A stretch of 64,000 nucleotides of DNA from Trueperella pyogenes (GCF_900460345.1 NZ_UHHW01000002.1:1054001-1118000); one strand, 5' to 3'; numbered from the stretch's first letter, positions 47,855 to 57,388 are shown. Numbers and translations: made by a program. Notes: generated by a model from the letters alone, not told the origin.

Positions 47855-48024
47855 GCGCCCGACATAAAACATGAATCTGAGCCCTACCAGACCCGTATTT
47901 GAATCGGTGGCCGGTATTTTCAAAAGAACTGTCGCCAGGCGGGAAGCGAGCACCGGCCTGTAAGTTAGCCGAAGCCCCCTACAGCCGCTTAAACCGCACG
48001 CCTCAAGGACCCCGATATACCCGC
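47855..48024. repeat. Dispersed repeat, copy 2 (170 bp)
   Basis: Second copy of the element at 40015..40217, in the same orientation. It has the single-unit version: CAAAAGAACTGTCG occurs once. Just before it, GGCCGGGCCTCCGGCC-type inverted repeats suggest a strong hairpin near 47815..47835. A minus-strand frame across it encodes the same LKIPAT...FMFY run as copy 1; with only short sequence shared, I do not call it a gene. Confidence 0.8.
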
Positions 48025-48162
48025 GCTTTAACAAGGAATGACAAACCCACCATAACCAACTTCTGACAGGTTGGCATACACCATTTCCGCCGTCGTGCAC
48101 GCGTTTTCCACAAGTGTGGGGATTGGCAGCGCTTGCCCCCATCGAGCTGATGAACTGTCTAC
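48025..48162. other. Intergenic stretch before the unknown gene at 48163
   Basis: 138 bases without a gene. It holds the small palindrome CCACAAGTGTGG (48108..48119), part of which reads TTTTCCACA, one base from a DnaA box, but stands alone. No clear Shine-Dalgarno precedes the ATG at 48163. Confidence 0.35.
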
Positions 48163-48678
48163 ATGACACTCCACATCTTCCAACCGGATACTCTCGCCAC
48201 GCACCACATGGCGCGCGCCCTTGCCAACGACGGTCTGATGATCGACATCGGCGATATTGGATATGTCGGCATCGATCTATGTAGGACACCCGAAGATAGA
48301 GCCTGTCTGCTCGCCTTACGCCTCCCCCAACGAGTTTTTATCCGAGAAAGCGCGCTATTTATCTATACCGGTTGGCACACCCCCGAGCTCCAGGATCATC
48401 TAGATTCGCTCGCTCCAGAATCGGTGCCCGGAACCGACCTAGCGGAGGTGGGCGGGCAGCTGGTCACCACCCTTGAGCGCACCGCTATCGACCTCATGGT
48501 CTCTCGTGAAGAGCAGGGAATTGAATTGCTGTGCCTACTCATAAGAGCGGGAACAAATGTGGCGCAGATTGAGCGCAGAGCACGCCACCTGCACATTCAC
48601 GGCATCGTTCGCGTACGCGAAATCCTCAGCCAATTGCCCCGTGATCTCGGTGCTGTGCCTGCTTCGCAGACCCCGTGA
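48163..48678 (+). CDS. Unknown protein with AbiEi-like C-terminal pattern
   Basis: 171 residues. The part GQLVTTLERTAIDLMVSREE followed by a helical stretch (GIELLCLLIRAGTNVAQIERRAR) resembles the region after the wing helix in AbiEi-type antitoxin or DUF559-linked proteins of actinobacteria (usual consensus: TSLERTLVDLAR). The N-terminus lacks a clear helix-turn-helix, and no toxin gene is adjacent. Its 3' end overlaps rel on the other strand by 53 bases. The start is uncertain since no Shine-Dalgarno is seen. Function unknown. Confidence 0.6.
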   Translation: MTLHIFQPDTLATHHMARALANDGLMIDIGDIGYVGIDLCRTPEDRACLLALRLPQRVFIRESALFIYTGWHTPELQDHLDSLAPESVPGTDLAEVGGQLVTTLERTAIDLMVSREEQGIELLCLLIRAGTNVAQIERRARHLHIHGIVRVREILSQLPRDLGAVPASQTP

Positions 48679-50929
48679 GCCGGTAGGCGTCATAGACTCC
48701 CTCGATCTTCCTCAGTTCCCGCAGGACTTGCTGCAGGTGATGAGGATCAGCCATCTCGAAGGTGAAGTTCAGGCGGGCGACACGTTCGTTGGAGGTGTTC
48801 ATCGAACCCGTCAGCATGTTGATATCGTGCTCGGAAAGCACTCGAGTCACATCGGCCAGCAGCCCTTTGCGGTCAAGAGCCTCAATGTGCACCTGGACAA
48901 GGAAGACGTTGCCGTCAGCGCTGTCCGCCCATGCAATATCGATGAAACGTTCTGGCTCCCGCTTCAAGGAGCGCATATTCGTGCAGTCCTTGCGGTGCAC
49001 AGAGATCCCGCTGCCGCGGGTAATGAAGCCGACGATCTCATCCGGTGGAACCGGCGTACAGCACTTTGCGAGCTTGACCAGGACATCAGTTTGCTCGATA
49101 TCCGAAACCACTACGGCAGACGAGGCAGTGCCAATCTGTTGATGCTGAATCCTCGTCGGTGTGACGGCCTCTGCCATCGTTTCTTCAACACCGCCGGTGC
49201 CTCCTTGGGAGGAGATGAGGCGCCTGACGACGGTCTCTGGTGAAATCGTCCCGTCCCCGATGCTCGCATACAGCTCGGTCACGTCCGCCTTATTGAGGTC
49301 TTGGGCGACTGCCTTAAGGGTCTCGTGGGACATCAGCCGCTGGACGGGCTCGTTCTTCCTCCGAATAGCGCGCGCTAACTTCTCTTTGCCCTGCTCAATC
49401 GCTTCCTCGCGGCGCGACTTCGTGAACCATGCTTTAATCTTCGATCGCGCACGAGGAGTCGCCACGAATTCAGCCCAGCCTTGGGACGGTCCGGCGTCTT
49501 CAGCGCGGGTGGTGATGATCTCGACGGTATCGCCCGACTCGAGGCGATGATCGAGCGTGACGAGCTTGTCGTTGACCTTCGCACCTACAGTGCGGTGGCC
49601 GACTTCCGTATGTACGGCATAGGCGAAGTCCACCGGCGTCGATCCGGTGGGCAACTCCATGACCTCGCCCATCGGAGTGAAGACGTAGACCTGACTGCCC
49701 GACATCTCGTAGCGCAGCGAATCCAGGAACTCCTTCGGATCGGCAGTTTCTCGTTGCCAATCCACGAGCTGGCGGAGCCACTCTAACTGCGTATCGGCCT
49801 GACCGGCCTGATCGGAACGCACCGCATTGGGGTTTTCCTTGTAGCGCCAGTGTGCTGCCACGCCAAATTCCGCGCGCTTGTGCATGTCATACGTGCGTAT
49901 CTGGATCTCGACGGTCTTGCCACCCGGACCAATAACTGTAGTGTGGATCGACTGGTAGAAGTTAAACTTCGGGGAGGCGATATAGTCCTTGATCCGCCCT
50001 TGGACGGGGATGTAGAGAGAATTGGCGACGCCCAAAGCCGTGTAACAATCCTGGATTTCTTCGACTAACACGCGGATGCCGATGAGGTCATAGATGTCTT
50101 CAAAATCTCGCCCGCGCAGAATCATCTTCTGATAGATCGAATAGTAATGCTTGGGGCGACCAGAGATGGTGCACTTGAGTTTCGCCTTGCCCAGTTCTTT
50201 TTTCAGCTCGGTCTTCATCTGGGTGATATAGGCTTCGCGCTCCGGTGAGCGGTCTTGAACCATGCGCTCAATTTCGGAATAGACCGCCGGATAGAGTTGC
50301 TTGAATGACCGATCCTCGAGTTCCCATTTAATGGAATTCATCCCCAGACGATGAGCCAACGGGGCGTAAATCTCAAGGGTTTCGCGCGCCTTTTTCTGAG
50401 CCGAGGCAGGGTTAACATACTTCCACGTGCGGGCATTGTGGAGTCGATCGGCGAGCTTAATCAGAAGGACGCGAATGTCCTTGGCCATTGCGATGACCAT
50501 CTTGCGCACAGTCTCAGCCTGCGCTGCCTCGCCATATTCCACCTTGTCGAGCTTAGTCACGCCGTCGACCAGCAAAGCTACGGTATCCCCATAGTCCTTT
50601 GTCAGCTGTTTCAGCGAGTAGTCGGTATCCTCCACCGTATCGTGGAGCAAACCCGCGACCAAGGTATCCTCATCCATGCCCAATTCAGCCAAGATTGTGG
50701 CAACGGCAACGGGATGAGTGATATAAGGTTCGCCAGATTTTCGCATCTGACCGTCGTGCGCGCGCTCGGCGGTTTCGTAAGCCCGTATGATACGAGCCTT
50801 ATCAAACTTGCGGTTGCCGATGGCACGCATTAAGGGCTCGAGCAGCGCGGGAACGTCGCTCTTACGCCCAAGCCACGAGAGCCGCGATCGGATCCGCGGC
50901 TCTTCCATATTGTCCATAACAGCACCCAT
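48626..50929 (-). CDS. rel: Bifunctional (p)ppGpp synthetase/hydrolase Rel
   Basis: Stringent-response enzyme, 767 residues from ATG 50929. HD hydrolase domain intact (HPVAVATILAELGM ... GLLHDTVEDTDYS); synthetase domain with YSIYQKMILRGRDFEDIYDL, the R-x-R-D form of bifunctional Rel enzymes; TGS domain (VYVFTPMGEVMELPTGSTP); zinc-finger-like region with CCTPVPPDEIVGF; C-terminal ACT domain. I prefer ATG 50929 because TATAAT ends seven bases upstream, giving a leaderless mRNA; ATG 50917 is the alternative. Downstream of apt in the same direction. Confidence 0.94.
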   Translation of the reverse strand: MGAVMDNMEEPRIRSRLSWLGRKSDVPALLEPLMRAIGNRKFDKARIIRAYETAERAHDGQMRKSGEPYITHPVAVATILAELGMDEDTLVAGLLHDTVEDTDYSLKQLTKDYGDTVALLVDGVTKLDKVEYGEAAQAETVRKMVIAMAKDIRVLLIKLADRLHNARTWKYVNPASAQKKARETLEIYAPLAHRLGMNSIKWELEDRSFKQLYPAVYSEIERMVQDRSPEREAYITQMKTELKKELGKAKLKCTISGRPKHYYSIYQKMILRGRDFEDIYDLIGIRVLVEEIQDCYTALGVANSLYIPVQGRIKDYIASPKFNFYQSIHTTVIGPGGKTVEIQIRTYDMHKRAEFGVAAHWRYKENPNAVRSDQAGQADTQLEWLRQLVDWQRETADPKEFLDSLRYEMSGSQVYVFTPMGEVMELPTGSTPVDFAYAVHTEVGHRTVGAKVNDKLVTLDHRLESGDTVEIITTRAEDAGPSQGWAEFVATPRARSKIKAWFTKSRREEAIEQGKEKLARAIRRKNEPVQRLMSHETLKAVAQDLNKADVTELYASIGDGTISPETVVRRLISSQGGTGGVEETMAEAVTPTRIQHQQIGTASSAVVVSDIEQTDVLVKLAKCCTPVPPDEIVGFITRGSGISVHRKDCTNMRSLKREPERFIDIAWADSADGNVFLVQVHIEALDRKGLLADVTRVLSEHDINMLTGSMNTSNERVARLNFTFEMADPHHLQQVLRELRKIEGVYDAYRLTGSAKQAQHRDHGAIG

Positions 50930-50980
50930 GTGGGGATTATACGTCACCACGACCAGCAATGACGAAGCCCCACATGGGTG
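50923..50980 (-). repeat. 13-bp perfect inverted repeat around the rel promoter and start
   Basis: CACCCATGTGGGG (50923..50935) and CCCCACATGGGTG (50968..50980) are exact reverse complements, 32 bases apart. The first arm contains the rel start ATG (50927..50929); the second follows the apt stop by nine bases. On an apt-rel read-through mRNA the arms would pair and hide the rel start. The repeat is seen directly; the effect is inferred. Confidence 0.75.
50936..50941 (-). promoter_or_regulatory. Consensus -10 box of rel (TATAAT)
   Basis: TATAAT on the minus strand ends seven bases before the A of ATG 50929, the spacing expected for a transcript that begins at the start codon. The -35 region at 17 bp reads CGTCAT and is weak. 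Leaderless mRNAs are common in actinobacteria. The box lies in the loop between the two arms of the inverted repeat. Confidence 0.6.
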
Positions 50981-50989
50981 ACTTACGAA

Positions 50990-51544
50990 TTAGTATGCAA
51001 TGACGGATTCGACCGGGTAGTCGTAGCGCTCACCCAGGTAGCCACGGCCGCCGAGATCGGTCAGTTCGAGCAGGACGCACAAACCTGCAGGCTTGCCGCC
51101 AGCTTTCTCGATGAGGTGGAAAGCCGCACCGGCCGTTCCGCCAGTGGCCAGCACGTCGTCGATGACGAGGACGCGCATGCCATCTTCCACCGTGAAAGGC
51201 TGGAGTTCCATGCGGGCGGAACCATATTCGAGATCGTAATTGACGCCGACGACGGGGCCGGGTAGGCGGCCAGCCTTACGCACGGTCAGCATGCCGATGC
51301 CAAGCTCGTGAGCGAGCGGAGCGCCGAGGATAAAACCGCGAGACTCGAGGCCTGCGATCGCATCGCATTTACCGCGGTAACGGTCAGCAAGAATTTTGAT
51401 CAGGGACGCAAAAGCCTCACCGTCAGCAATAAGTGGCGTGATATCGCGGAATAATACACCGCGTGCAGGAAAGTCTTGCACCTCGCGCACGTGGGACTTG
51501 ACTAGTTCAACGGAATCTTCAGGGAAGATGGGCTCGGTGCTCAT
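50990..51544 (-). CDS. apt: Adenine phosphoribosyltransferase
   Basis: Salvages adenine to AMP with PRPP. The 184-residue protein has the PRPP loop VLVIDDVLATGGTAGAA and the substrate parts VREVQDFPARGVLFRDITPL and GLESRGFILGAPLA. Its ATG overlaps the secF stop by four bases. The secD-secF-apt-rel order is standard for actinobacteria. Confidence 0.97.
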   Translation of the reverse strand: MSTEPIFPEDSVELVKSHVREVQDFPARGVLFRDITPLIADGEAFASLIKILADRYRGKCDAIAGLESRGFILGAPLAHELGIGMLTVRKAGRLPGPVVGVNYDLEYGSARMELQPFTVEDGMRVLVIDDVLATGGTAGAAFHLIEKAGGKPAGLCVLLELTDLGGRGYLGERYDYPVESVIAY

Positions 51545-52638
51545 CGTTTATTCCTCTTCTTTCGTTTGGGTTGTGCACCCTGACCGCGATGGCCACCAGA
51601 GGCACGCTCGGTCGTCATGCTACCTGAAGCCATGACCTCAGGTTGAGTAATCTCAGTTTCTGATTCGGAAGGCTCACGACGACGATCCAGGACACGCTGG
51701 GTGTGAGCCTTAATCTTGGGGTCACGTTCTGCCAAGGCGACGGCGAGTGGCGCTGCGACGAAAATGGATGAAATAGCCGACAATAGCATGCCGACAAACA
51801 TCACTAGCGACAAATCGCGCAACGTGTCCGCACCTAGCCACCACACGCCGATAATGAGGACGGCTATGACCGGAAGGAGACCGGTGATAGAGGTGTTCAA
51901 GGAGCGGATGAGCGTCTGGTTGATCGCGAGATTTGCTTCCTCGGCGTAGGTGAGCTTGGTTTGTTGCTGCAGATCCGAGGTATTCTCGCGAACCTTGTCA
52001 AAGACCACCACCGTGTCGTAGAGGGAGTAGCCCATGATAGTGAGCAATCCGATGATCGTGGCGGGGGCAATCTCGAATCCGAGGAGCCAATACACGCCGA
52101 GCGTGACGATGAAGTCATGCAGCAGTGCTCCGATGGCACCCACAGCGATCGTCCATGACTTGAAGTAAATCATCAAAACCACGGAAATAAGCGCCATGAA
52201 TATCACCATGGCGCGAATAGCCTGTGCCAGGATGTCCTGTCCCCACGACGGCCCGATGAACGTCGACGTCACATCCGACTCTGGAACCTGGTAGGCCTGC
52301 GCGAGTCCGCGTTTGACCTCCTGAGTCTTGACGTCGTCGAGTGACTCGGTCTGCACACGCACGGCCGCTTGGCCGACATCGGAGACGCGCGGCACGGATG
52401 AGGATACCTTCGCGACGACGTCGTAGGCGGGCTTATGCTCGGTCGTCGCAGCGCCCGAGACCGTGAACTGGGATCCACCGCGGAACTCTATGCCGAGATT
52501 GGGATCGCGCACAAGGAACGAGCCGAAGGAGATCAGGATCGCGACGATGGCGATGATGAACCACAGTTTGCGCCGGCCGACAATGTTGTAGGAACGCTTG
52601 CCGGTGTAAAGGCTGTTACCAAAGGAGTACATCGACAT
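51541..52638 (-). CDS. secF: Protein translocase subunit SecF
   Basis: With SecD uses the proton gradient to pull exported proteins. 365 residues: N-terminal membrane segment (KLWFIIAIVAILISFGSFLV), outer domain with GIEFRGGSQFTV, then five segments including GYSLYDTVVVFDKVRENT and SLNTSITGLLPV. The C-terminal tail is basic (QPKRKKRNKR). Its ATG shares a base with the secD stop. Confidence 0.97.
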   Translation of the reverse strand: MSMYSFGNSLYTGKRSYNIVGRRKLWFIIAIVAILISFGSFLVRDPNLGIEFRGGSQFTVSGAATTEHKPAYDVVAKVSSSVPRVSDVGQAAVRVQTESLDDVKTQEVKRGLAQAYQVPESDVTSTFIGPSWGQDILAQAIRAMVIFMALISVVLMIYFKSWTIAVGAIGALLHDFIVTLGVYWLLGFEIAPATIIGLLTIMGYSLYDTVVVFDKVRENTSDLQQQTKLTYAEEANLAINQTLIRSLNTSITGLLPVIAVLIIGVWWLGADTLRDLSLVMFVGMLLSAISSIFVAAPLAVALAERDPKIKAHTQRVLDRRREPSESETEITQPEVMASGSMTTERASGGHRGQGAQPKRKKRNKR

Positions 52639-54491
52639 TATTTTTCTCCTTCGTTCTTAGCGAGACGCTCTTCGCGCCGTTTTCGGGCACGTTGCTTGGC
52701 CAGTGATTCGGTTCCGCCGTCCCTGAAGCGCGCATCTGGCATTTCGTAGTCGTGGATGACGACGCCGTCGTTGGTCACGATGCCGCTGCGAGTCTTGGAA
52801 GACTTGCTCGACCGCGAAGGAAGTGAACGCCCGCGGTAACGCGGGGCGGCCTCGAGGCGGATGGAATCCATGCCGGAGCCACGCTTGCCCTTCCCGAAGA
52901 AGGAGGTCTTTGCGATGAGGGTCATGAGCGGGTAAGTGAACATCATGACGACCACGAGGTCGAGCACCGTAGTGACACCGAGGGTGAAGGCGAAGCCACG
53001 TACCGATCCCACCGTGAGGAGGAAGAGAACCACGGAGGCCACAAGGTTGACGAAGTCGGAAATGATGATTGTTCGCTTCGCACGGTTCCAGCCATGTTGG
53101 ATGGCGCTGGGGATGGAGCGACCGTCGCGGATCTCATCGCGGATTCGTTCGAAGTAAACAATGAAGGAGTCCGCGGTCACGCCGATCGAAATGATGATTC
53201 CCAAAACGCCTGCCATAGAGAGGCGATAATTGATCATCCACGACAGCAAGCTGATGATGAAGTAGGACAGGCCGGTCGACATGACGATCGAGGCGATCGC
53301 AACGACGCCGAGCGCGTGATACTGCCAGATCATGTAGGCCACGATGAGGAAGACGCCGGCAAGACCCGCGATGAGACCGGAGTTCAGTTGCTCCGAGCCA
53401 AGGGTCGCGGAAATCTGTTCTTCGGATTGGACATTGAACTGCAGCGGCAGCGAGCCGAACTTCAGCTGATTGGCCAGCGCGCCGGCCTCAGCAGCAGTGA
53501 ACTGTCCGGTAATTTGCGCCTCGCCACCTGTGATGGGGAATGAGACGCGTGCGGAAGAAATAACGCGCCCGTCGAGCACCGACGCAAAGGAGTTGCGGGG
53601 TGGCTCGAGGGTTGACAGCCGGGTGGTGACCTCTCCGAAGATCTTTCCGCCTTCGGAGTTGAACGACATGTTCACGGCCCAGCCCCCGGTCGGAACGCCT
53701 TGCTGATTGACCGCCGGTGCCGAACTTGCATTTGTCAGATGTGTCCCGTCCAACTCGGCCGGGCCAAGGATGTACTTCGTCTTAAGCACTGGATCGCAGG
53801 CGACGATGGAGCTCTTTGGCCTATCGGTTTCTTCGGCAGGGCGTGAGTCTGGAACTGTGCAATCGAGCTTGAACGCGTCGTACTTGATCTTCTCAGTAAT
53901 CCAGGCGGTGTCCGAGGCGTTGCTCGGAGTCCTTGCCGGTTCGTCGGAGAGCTTGCCGTCGCCGTTGTCGTCAGCGAGGGTCTTAATGGCTGCGTCAAGG
54001 GCAGCATCGTCCATTTTCGCCGGGTCAAGATCACCTGCGCGATCTCCAAGTGCCGCGACGACGCCCTGGGGAGTCATCGCCGCTGGGTCAAGAATACTCA
54101 GCACAGGTCGCATGCGAAGCACGGCGGAGGTGCGCACAAGATCAAGGGTCTCCTGAGAAGGAGTGCCCGGCAGCGAGACAATAATGTTCGAGCCACCCTG
54201 GGCGGTAATCTCTGCCTCCGCCACGCCGGTGGCATCCACGCGCTGGCGAATAACGTTAATCGCTTCACGAATATCTTGGGCGGTAACCTCGGAGCCGTCG
54301 GTAGTGACCGGCGTCAAAATGATTTGCGTACCACCCTCGAGGTCGAGCGCAAGATCCGGAGAGAAGCGCGACTTCTCGGTGGTGATGGTCCCTGCGATCA
54401 GAGAGCCCACAAGAGCGAGAACGAGAATGAAGAGGACCGTCAAGCGGCGCCACGGCTTGGGCGTCGGATCCTCCAGATGATTCGAAGACAC
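52638..54491 (-). CDS. secD: Protein translocase subunit SecD
   Basis: 617 residues: N-terminal membrane segment (LTVLFILVLALVGSLIAG), LALDLEGGTQIILTP, P1 domain with RQRVDATGVAEAEITAQGG, a long charged insertion (about 160-270), then five segments with GVTADSFIVYFERIRDEIR and the C-terminal cytoplasmic tail of ~90 Arg/Lys-rich residues. Normal actinobacterial SecD. Followed by secF without a gap. Confidence 0.97.
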   Translation of the reverse strand: MSSNHLEDPTPKPWRRLTVLFILVLALVGSLIAGTITTEKSRFSPDLALDLEGGTQIILTPVTTDGSEVTAQDIREAINVIRQRVDATGVAEAEITAQGGSNIIVSLPGTPSQETLDLVRTSAVLRMRPVLSILDPAAMTPQGVVAALGDRAGDLDPAKMDDAALDAAIKTLADDNGDGKLSDEPARTPSNASDTAWITEKIKYDAFKLDCTVPDSRPAEETDRPKSSIVACDPVLKTKYILGPAELDGTHLTNASSAPAVNQQGVPTGGWAVNMSFNSEGGKIFGEVTTRLSTLEPPRNSFASVLDGRVISSARVSFPITGGEAQITGQFTAAEAGALANQLKFGSLPLQFNVQSEEQISATLGSEQLNSGLIAGLAGVFLIVAYMIWQYHALGVVAIASIVMSTGLSYFIISLLSWMINYRLSMAGVLGIIISIGVTADSFIVYFERIRDEIRDGRSIPSAIQHGWNRAKRTIIISDFVNLVASVVLFLLTVGSVRGFAFTLGVTTVLDLVVVMMFTYPLMTLIAKTSFFGKGKRGSGMDSIRLEAAPRYRGRSLPSRSSKSSKTRSGIVTNDGVVIHDYEMPDARFRDGGTESLAKQRARKRREERLAKNEGEK

Positions 54492-54514
54492 GGTAGTTCC
54501 TTTGAGCCTGTTGG

Positions 54515-54916
54515 CTACTTGTTGTCGGGTTTTTGCTCGTCGTCGGCAAAGGGCGAGGAATTGGCGATCTCCTCAGAAGCACCAGCCTCAGGCGTCGAGT
54601 CGGATTGCGCCTCAACGACGGCTTCTTCGGCGTCCGCAGACTCGTCATAGTGGCTGAGAGGAATATCCATCTGAGCGGCGATGGCGTTGCGCATCCACAC
54701 GCTCTCGTCACCCGACGGAGATTCAAGAGTCACGGCATCGCCATCAATGTCGACAATGCGCCCGAAAAAACCAGACTGCGTGACCACATTGTTCCCGACG
54801 ACCAGGGCCTCCTCGCGCTTGGCAATCTGGGCTTTTTGCGCCTTCTTAGCACCGCGGCTCAGCAGCCAGAAAATTCCGAGCATCGCGACAGTGATAATGA
54901 TGAACTCAAGGGGCAT
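54515..54916 (-). CDS. yajC: YajC, Sec translocase auxiliary subunit
   Basis: 133 residues from ATG 54916 (GGAGA before it; an upstream in-frame start adds eight unconserved residues). One membrane helix (FIIITVAMLGIFWLLSRGA), then the conserved KREEALVVGNNVVTQSGFFG with VDIDGDAVTLES and an acidic tail. It precedes secD by 23 bases, as usual. Confidence 0.94.
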   Translation of the reverse strand: MPLEFIIITVAMLGIFWLLSRGAKKAQKAQIAKREEALVVGNNVVTQSGFFGRIVDIDGDAVTLESPSGDESVWMRNAIAAQMDIPLSHYDESADAEEAVVEAQSDSTPEAGASEEIANSSPFADDEQKPDNK

Positions 54917-55089
54917 AACATCTCCAATCGAGCAAAGCACCTGTTGCCTTGCCGCAACCGTACAAGTCTACTCAACATTAGGCCGAGAGCCGAAGAAAAA
55001 TACCGTGGAGCAAGTCACGTCAAGGCTGTTCCTGACACCGTTTTTGCCGGAATCTCCCTGTGTGCACCGCACTGACTGAGGAGCTACCG

Positions 55090-56097
55090 TCAGAAGAGCG
55101 CTCCCTCCGGAGGAGCCAGCCCCAGGTGGCGGAATGCAAGGTCAGTTGCCTGGCGTCCGCGTGGGGTGCGAATCATGAAGCCCTGCCGTACGAGGTACGG
55201 CTCTGCCACCGTCTCGACGGTCTCCGGCTCCTCCCCCACCGACACGGCTAGTGTGGACAGCCCCACGGGTTGCCCCTGGAAGCGTATGCACAAGACGTCC
55301 AGCACCGCACGGTCTAACCGATCGAGCCCTTTCTTGTCCACCTCGAAGACCTCGAGCGCGGACTGTGCGGCTGTCAGATCGAGAACTCCCGTGCCACGCA
55401 CTTGCGCCCAATCCTGGACCCTGCGCAGGAGCCTGTTCGCGATACGCGGAGTGCCGCGCGAGCGCGAGGCAATCTCGAGTGCGGCATCGTTGGTCAGTTC
55501 CACAGCGAGTTTGCGAGCATTGCGCTCCACGATCAGCGCCAGCTCGGGAACGGTGTAGAAGTCTAGGTGGGCGGTAAAGCCGAAGCGGTCGCGCAAAGGG
55601 GCGGGCAACAAACCTGCCCGGGTGGTCGCACCAACCACCGTGAACGGAGGCAATGGGAGCGGAATCGACGTGGCTCCCGGACCTTTTCCGATCATGACGT
55701 CTACACGGAAATCCTCCATTGCCAAATAGAGCATTTCTTCAGCCGTGCGGGCGAGTCGGTGGATCTCATCGATGAACAGCACGTCCCCCTCCTGGAGGGA
55801 GGACAGAACGGCCGCAAGATCACCGGCGTGCTGGATCGCCGGACCGGAGGTCAACCGCAGTGCCCCGTTGACCTCAGCGGCAATAATCATCGCCAGCGTG
55901 GTCTTGCCTAGGCCTGGCGGGCCCGCAAGCAGGACGTGATCTGCCGTCTTCTTACGCTGAACCGCCGCCTCAAGGACGAGGGAGAGCTGATCACGCACGA
56001 CCTCTTGACCTACGAATTCGTCGAGGACTTTCGGCCGCAGCGCCGCCTCTTGGGCGCGCTCAATGTCGGAAGCATCTGGGTCAATGAATTCGTTCAC
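55090..56097 (-). CDS. ruvB: Holliday junction helicase subunit RuvB
   Basis: AAA+ motor of branch migration, 335 residues. Walker A GPPGLGKT, Walker [11 protein letters not shown], sensor/Arg-finger [17 protein letters not shown], and C-terminal winged helix ([18 protein letters not shown]). Starts two bases after the ruvA stop. A gap of about 170 bases to yajC holds no clear terminator. Confidence 0.98.
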   Translation of the reverse strand: MNEFIDPDASDIERAQEAALRPKVLDEFVGQEVVRDQLSLVLEAAVQRKKTADHVLLAGPPGLGKTTLAMIIAAEVNGALRLTSGPAIQHAGDLAAVLSSLQEGDVLFIDEIHRLARTAEEMLYLAMEDFRVDVMIGKGPGATSIPLPLPPFTVVGATTRAGLLPAPLRDRFGFTAHLDFYTVPELALIVERNARKLAVELTNDAALEIASRSRGTPRIANRLLRRVQDWAQVRGTGVLDLTAAQSALEVFEVDKKGLDRLDRAVLDVLCIRFQGQPVGLSTLAVSVGEEPETVETVAEPYLVRQGFMIRTPRGRQATDLAFRHLGLAPPEGALF

Positions 56098-56099
56098 AG

Positions 56100-56693
56100 C
56101 TACCTCCGTTGCCCAAGCAGCTGCAAAGACGCCCGCAGTAGTTGGGCAAGCGTACCGTCTGAGAACTGCTTACTCGCCTCGCTCACAGCCAGGGAAGCAT
56201 CCCGCTCTTTCCAGCCCATGTTCACCAGCGCAACGACGACGTCCGCCTCCGTGTTCGACGACGCCGAGGCAGGAACCGTAGTACCGGAGACCGAGCCGAG
56301 TTTGCCGGCCAATTCGAGAACCATGCGTTGTGCGGACTTCTTCCCCACGCCAGGAATTCGCACCAACGCGGCCTCGTCTTGAGAGTCAATCGCCCTGCGC
56401 AAATCGTCTGGAGGCAGCGTAGCCAAGATCGTCAGCGCAGAGCGCGGGCCGATTCCGGAGACGGATCGCAGTATTTCGAAAGCCTGGCGGGCATCGTCGT
56501 CGTGAAAACCGAATAGGGAAGATTCCCCCTCCCGCGAGGTCACCATCGCGACGTGGACAAAAGCATCTTCGCCGGGTCGCAGCTTGGCTAGGGTGTCGGG
56601 CGTCGCAGAAAACAGGTAGCCGACGCCGCTCGCCTCAATAACGGCCTGTGTGGCCGTCACGCGCAACACACGGCCACGCAAAGATACAATCAT
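56100..56693 (-). CDS. ruvA: Holliday junction subunit RuvA
   Basis: 197 residues: OB fold ([20 protein letters not shown]), two helix-hairpin-helix motifs [13 protein letters not shown] and [16 protein letters not shown], and domain III that binds RuvB. Length is normal. Between ruvC and ruvB in the standard order. Confidence 0.98.
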   Translation of the reverse strand: MIVSLRGRVLRVTATQAVIEASGVGYLFSATPDTLAKLRPGEDAFVHVAMVTSREGESSLFGFHDDDARQAFEILRSVSGIGPRSALTILATLPPDDLRRAIDSQDEAALVRIPGVGKKSAQRMVLELAGKLGSVSGTTVPASASSNTEADVVVALVNMGWKERDASLAVSEASKQFSDGTLAQLLRASLQLLGQRR

Positions 56694-56761
56694 GACCCCT
56701 CCGATTCGAACATATGTTTGATTCTATCCGCTTCGCGCATCCGTGTCGACGCAACTCGCAG

Positions 56762-57388
56762 CTAGGGGCGTTTAGGCTCGACAGCGCCGTGGCGGCGAGA
56801 TTGCCGTTCGGCATTGGCCCAGAGCTTCTGCGCGGGAGTGAGGTCGTTGCCCTCTGCGCGCGGCAGCATGCCCGCGCCGCCGTGCTGGGAACGATCCACG
56901 GATTCAAGATGCTCAGCTCCCCCACGCCAGGCATGGCAAATGGCTATCGCTAAAGCGTCAGCGGCGTCTTTCGGGCGCGGCAAGGCGGAAAGCCCCAAGA
57001 TACGCTGAACCATCAGCTGCACCTGCGCCTTTTCCGCCCTACCGTTGCCGGTTACGGCCGCTTTGACTTCGGATGGGGTGTGCATGCCAAGCGGCAAGCT
57101 GGCCTTGGCCGCACCGAGCATGACAATCCCCGCGACCTGTGCCGTGCCCGTCACCGAACGCACATTCTCCTGGGCAAAAACACGCTCGACCGCGACCACG
57201 TCCGGACGATACAGGGCAATCGCTTCCTCGATTGCGTTCGATATGATGAGCAGGCGTTGGTGGGGCGCCATCTCGGGTTTGGTGCGTGCGACGTCGACAG
57301 CAACAATCGACACGCGCCGCCCACCGACGGCGTCAATGACCCCGATGCCACAACGAGTCATGCCGGGGTCCACGCCCATGATCCGCAT
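56762..57388 (-). CDS. ruvC: Holliday junction endonuclease RuvC
   Basis: 208 residues; RNase H fold with acidic catalytic residues in MGVDPGMTRCGIG (Asp7), AVERVFAQ (Glu), and KDAADALAIAICH (Asp pair). A ~30-residue polar C-terminal tail (KLWANAERQSRRHGAVE) is extra to E. coli RuvC but common in actinobacteria. It starts directly after the yebC stop. Confidence 0.97.
   Translation of the reverse strand: MRIMGVDPGMTRCGIGVIDAVGGRRVSIVAVDVARTKPEMAPHQRLLIISNAIEEAIALYRPDVVAVERVFAQENVRSVTGTAQVAGIVMLGAAKASLPLGMHTPSEVKAAVTGNGRAEKAQVQLMVQRILGLSALPRPKDAADALAIAICHAWRGGAEHLESVDRSQHGGAGMLPRAEGNDLTPAQKLWANAERQSRRHGAVEPKRP

Noticed and set aside
48104..48112. DnaA-box-like TTTTCCACA as a sign of a replication origin
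   Set aside because: One isolated near match, with no dnaA, dnaN or AT-rich unwinding region nearby.
47786..48289. Minus-strand open frame of 167 codons across repeat copy 2
   Set aside because: Only the part inside the repeat is shared with copy 1, and it runs over the start of the unknown gene at 48163. It may reflect a lost gene in the repeat, but I cannot support a CDS.
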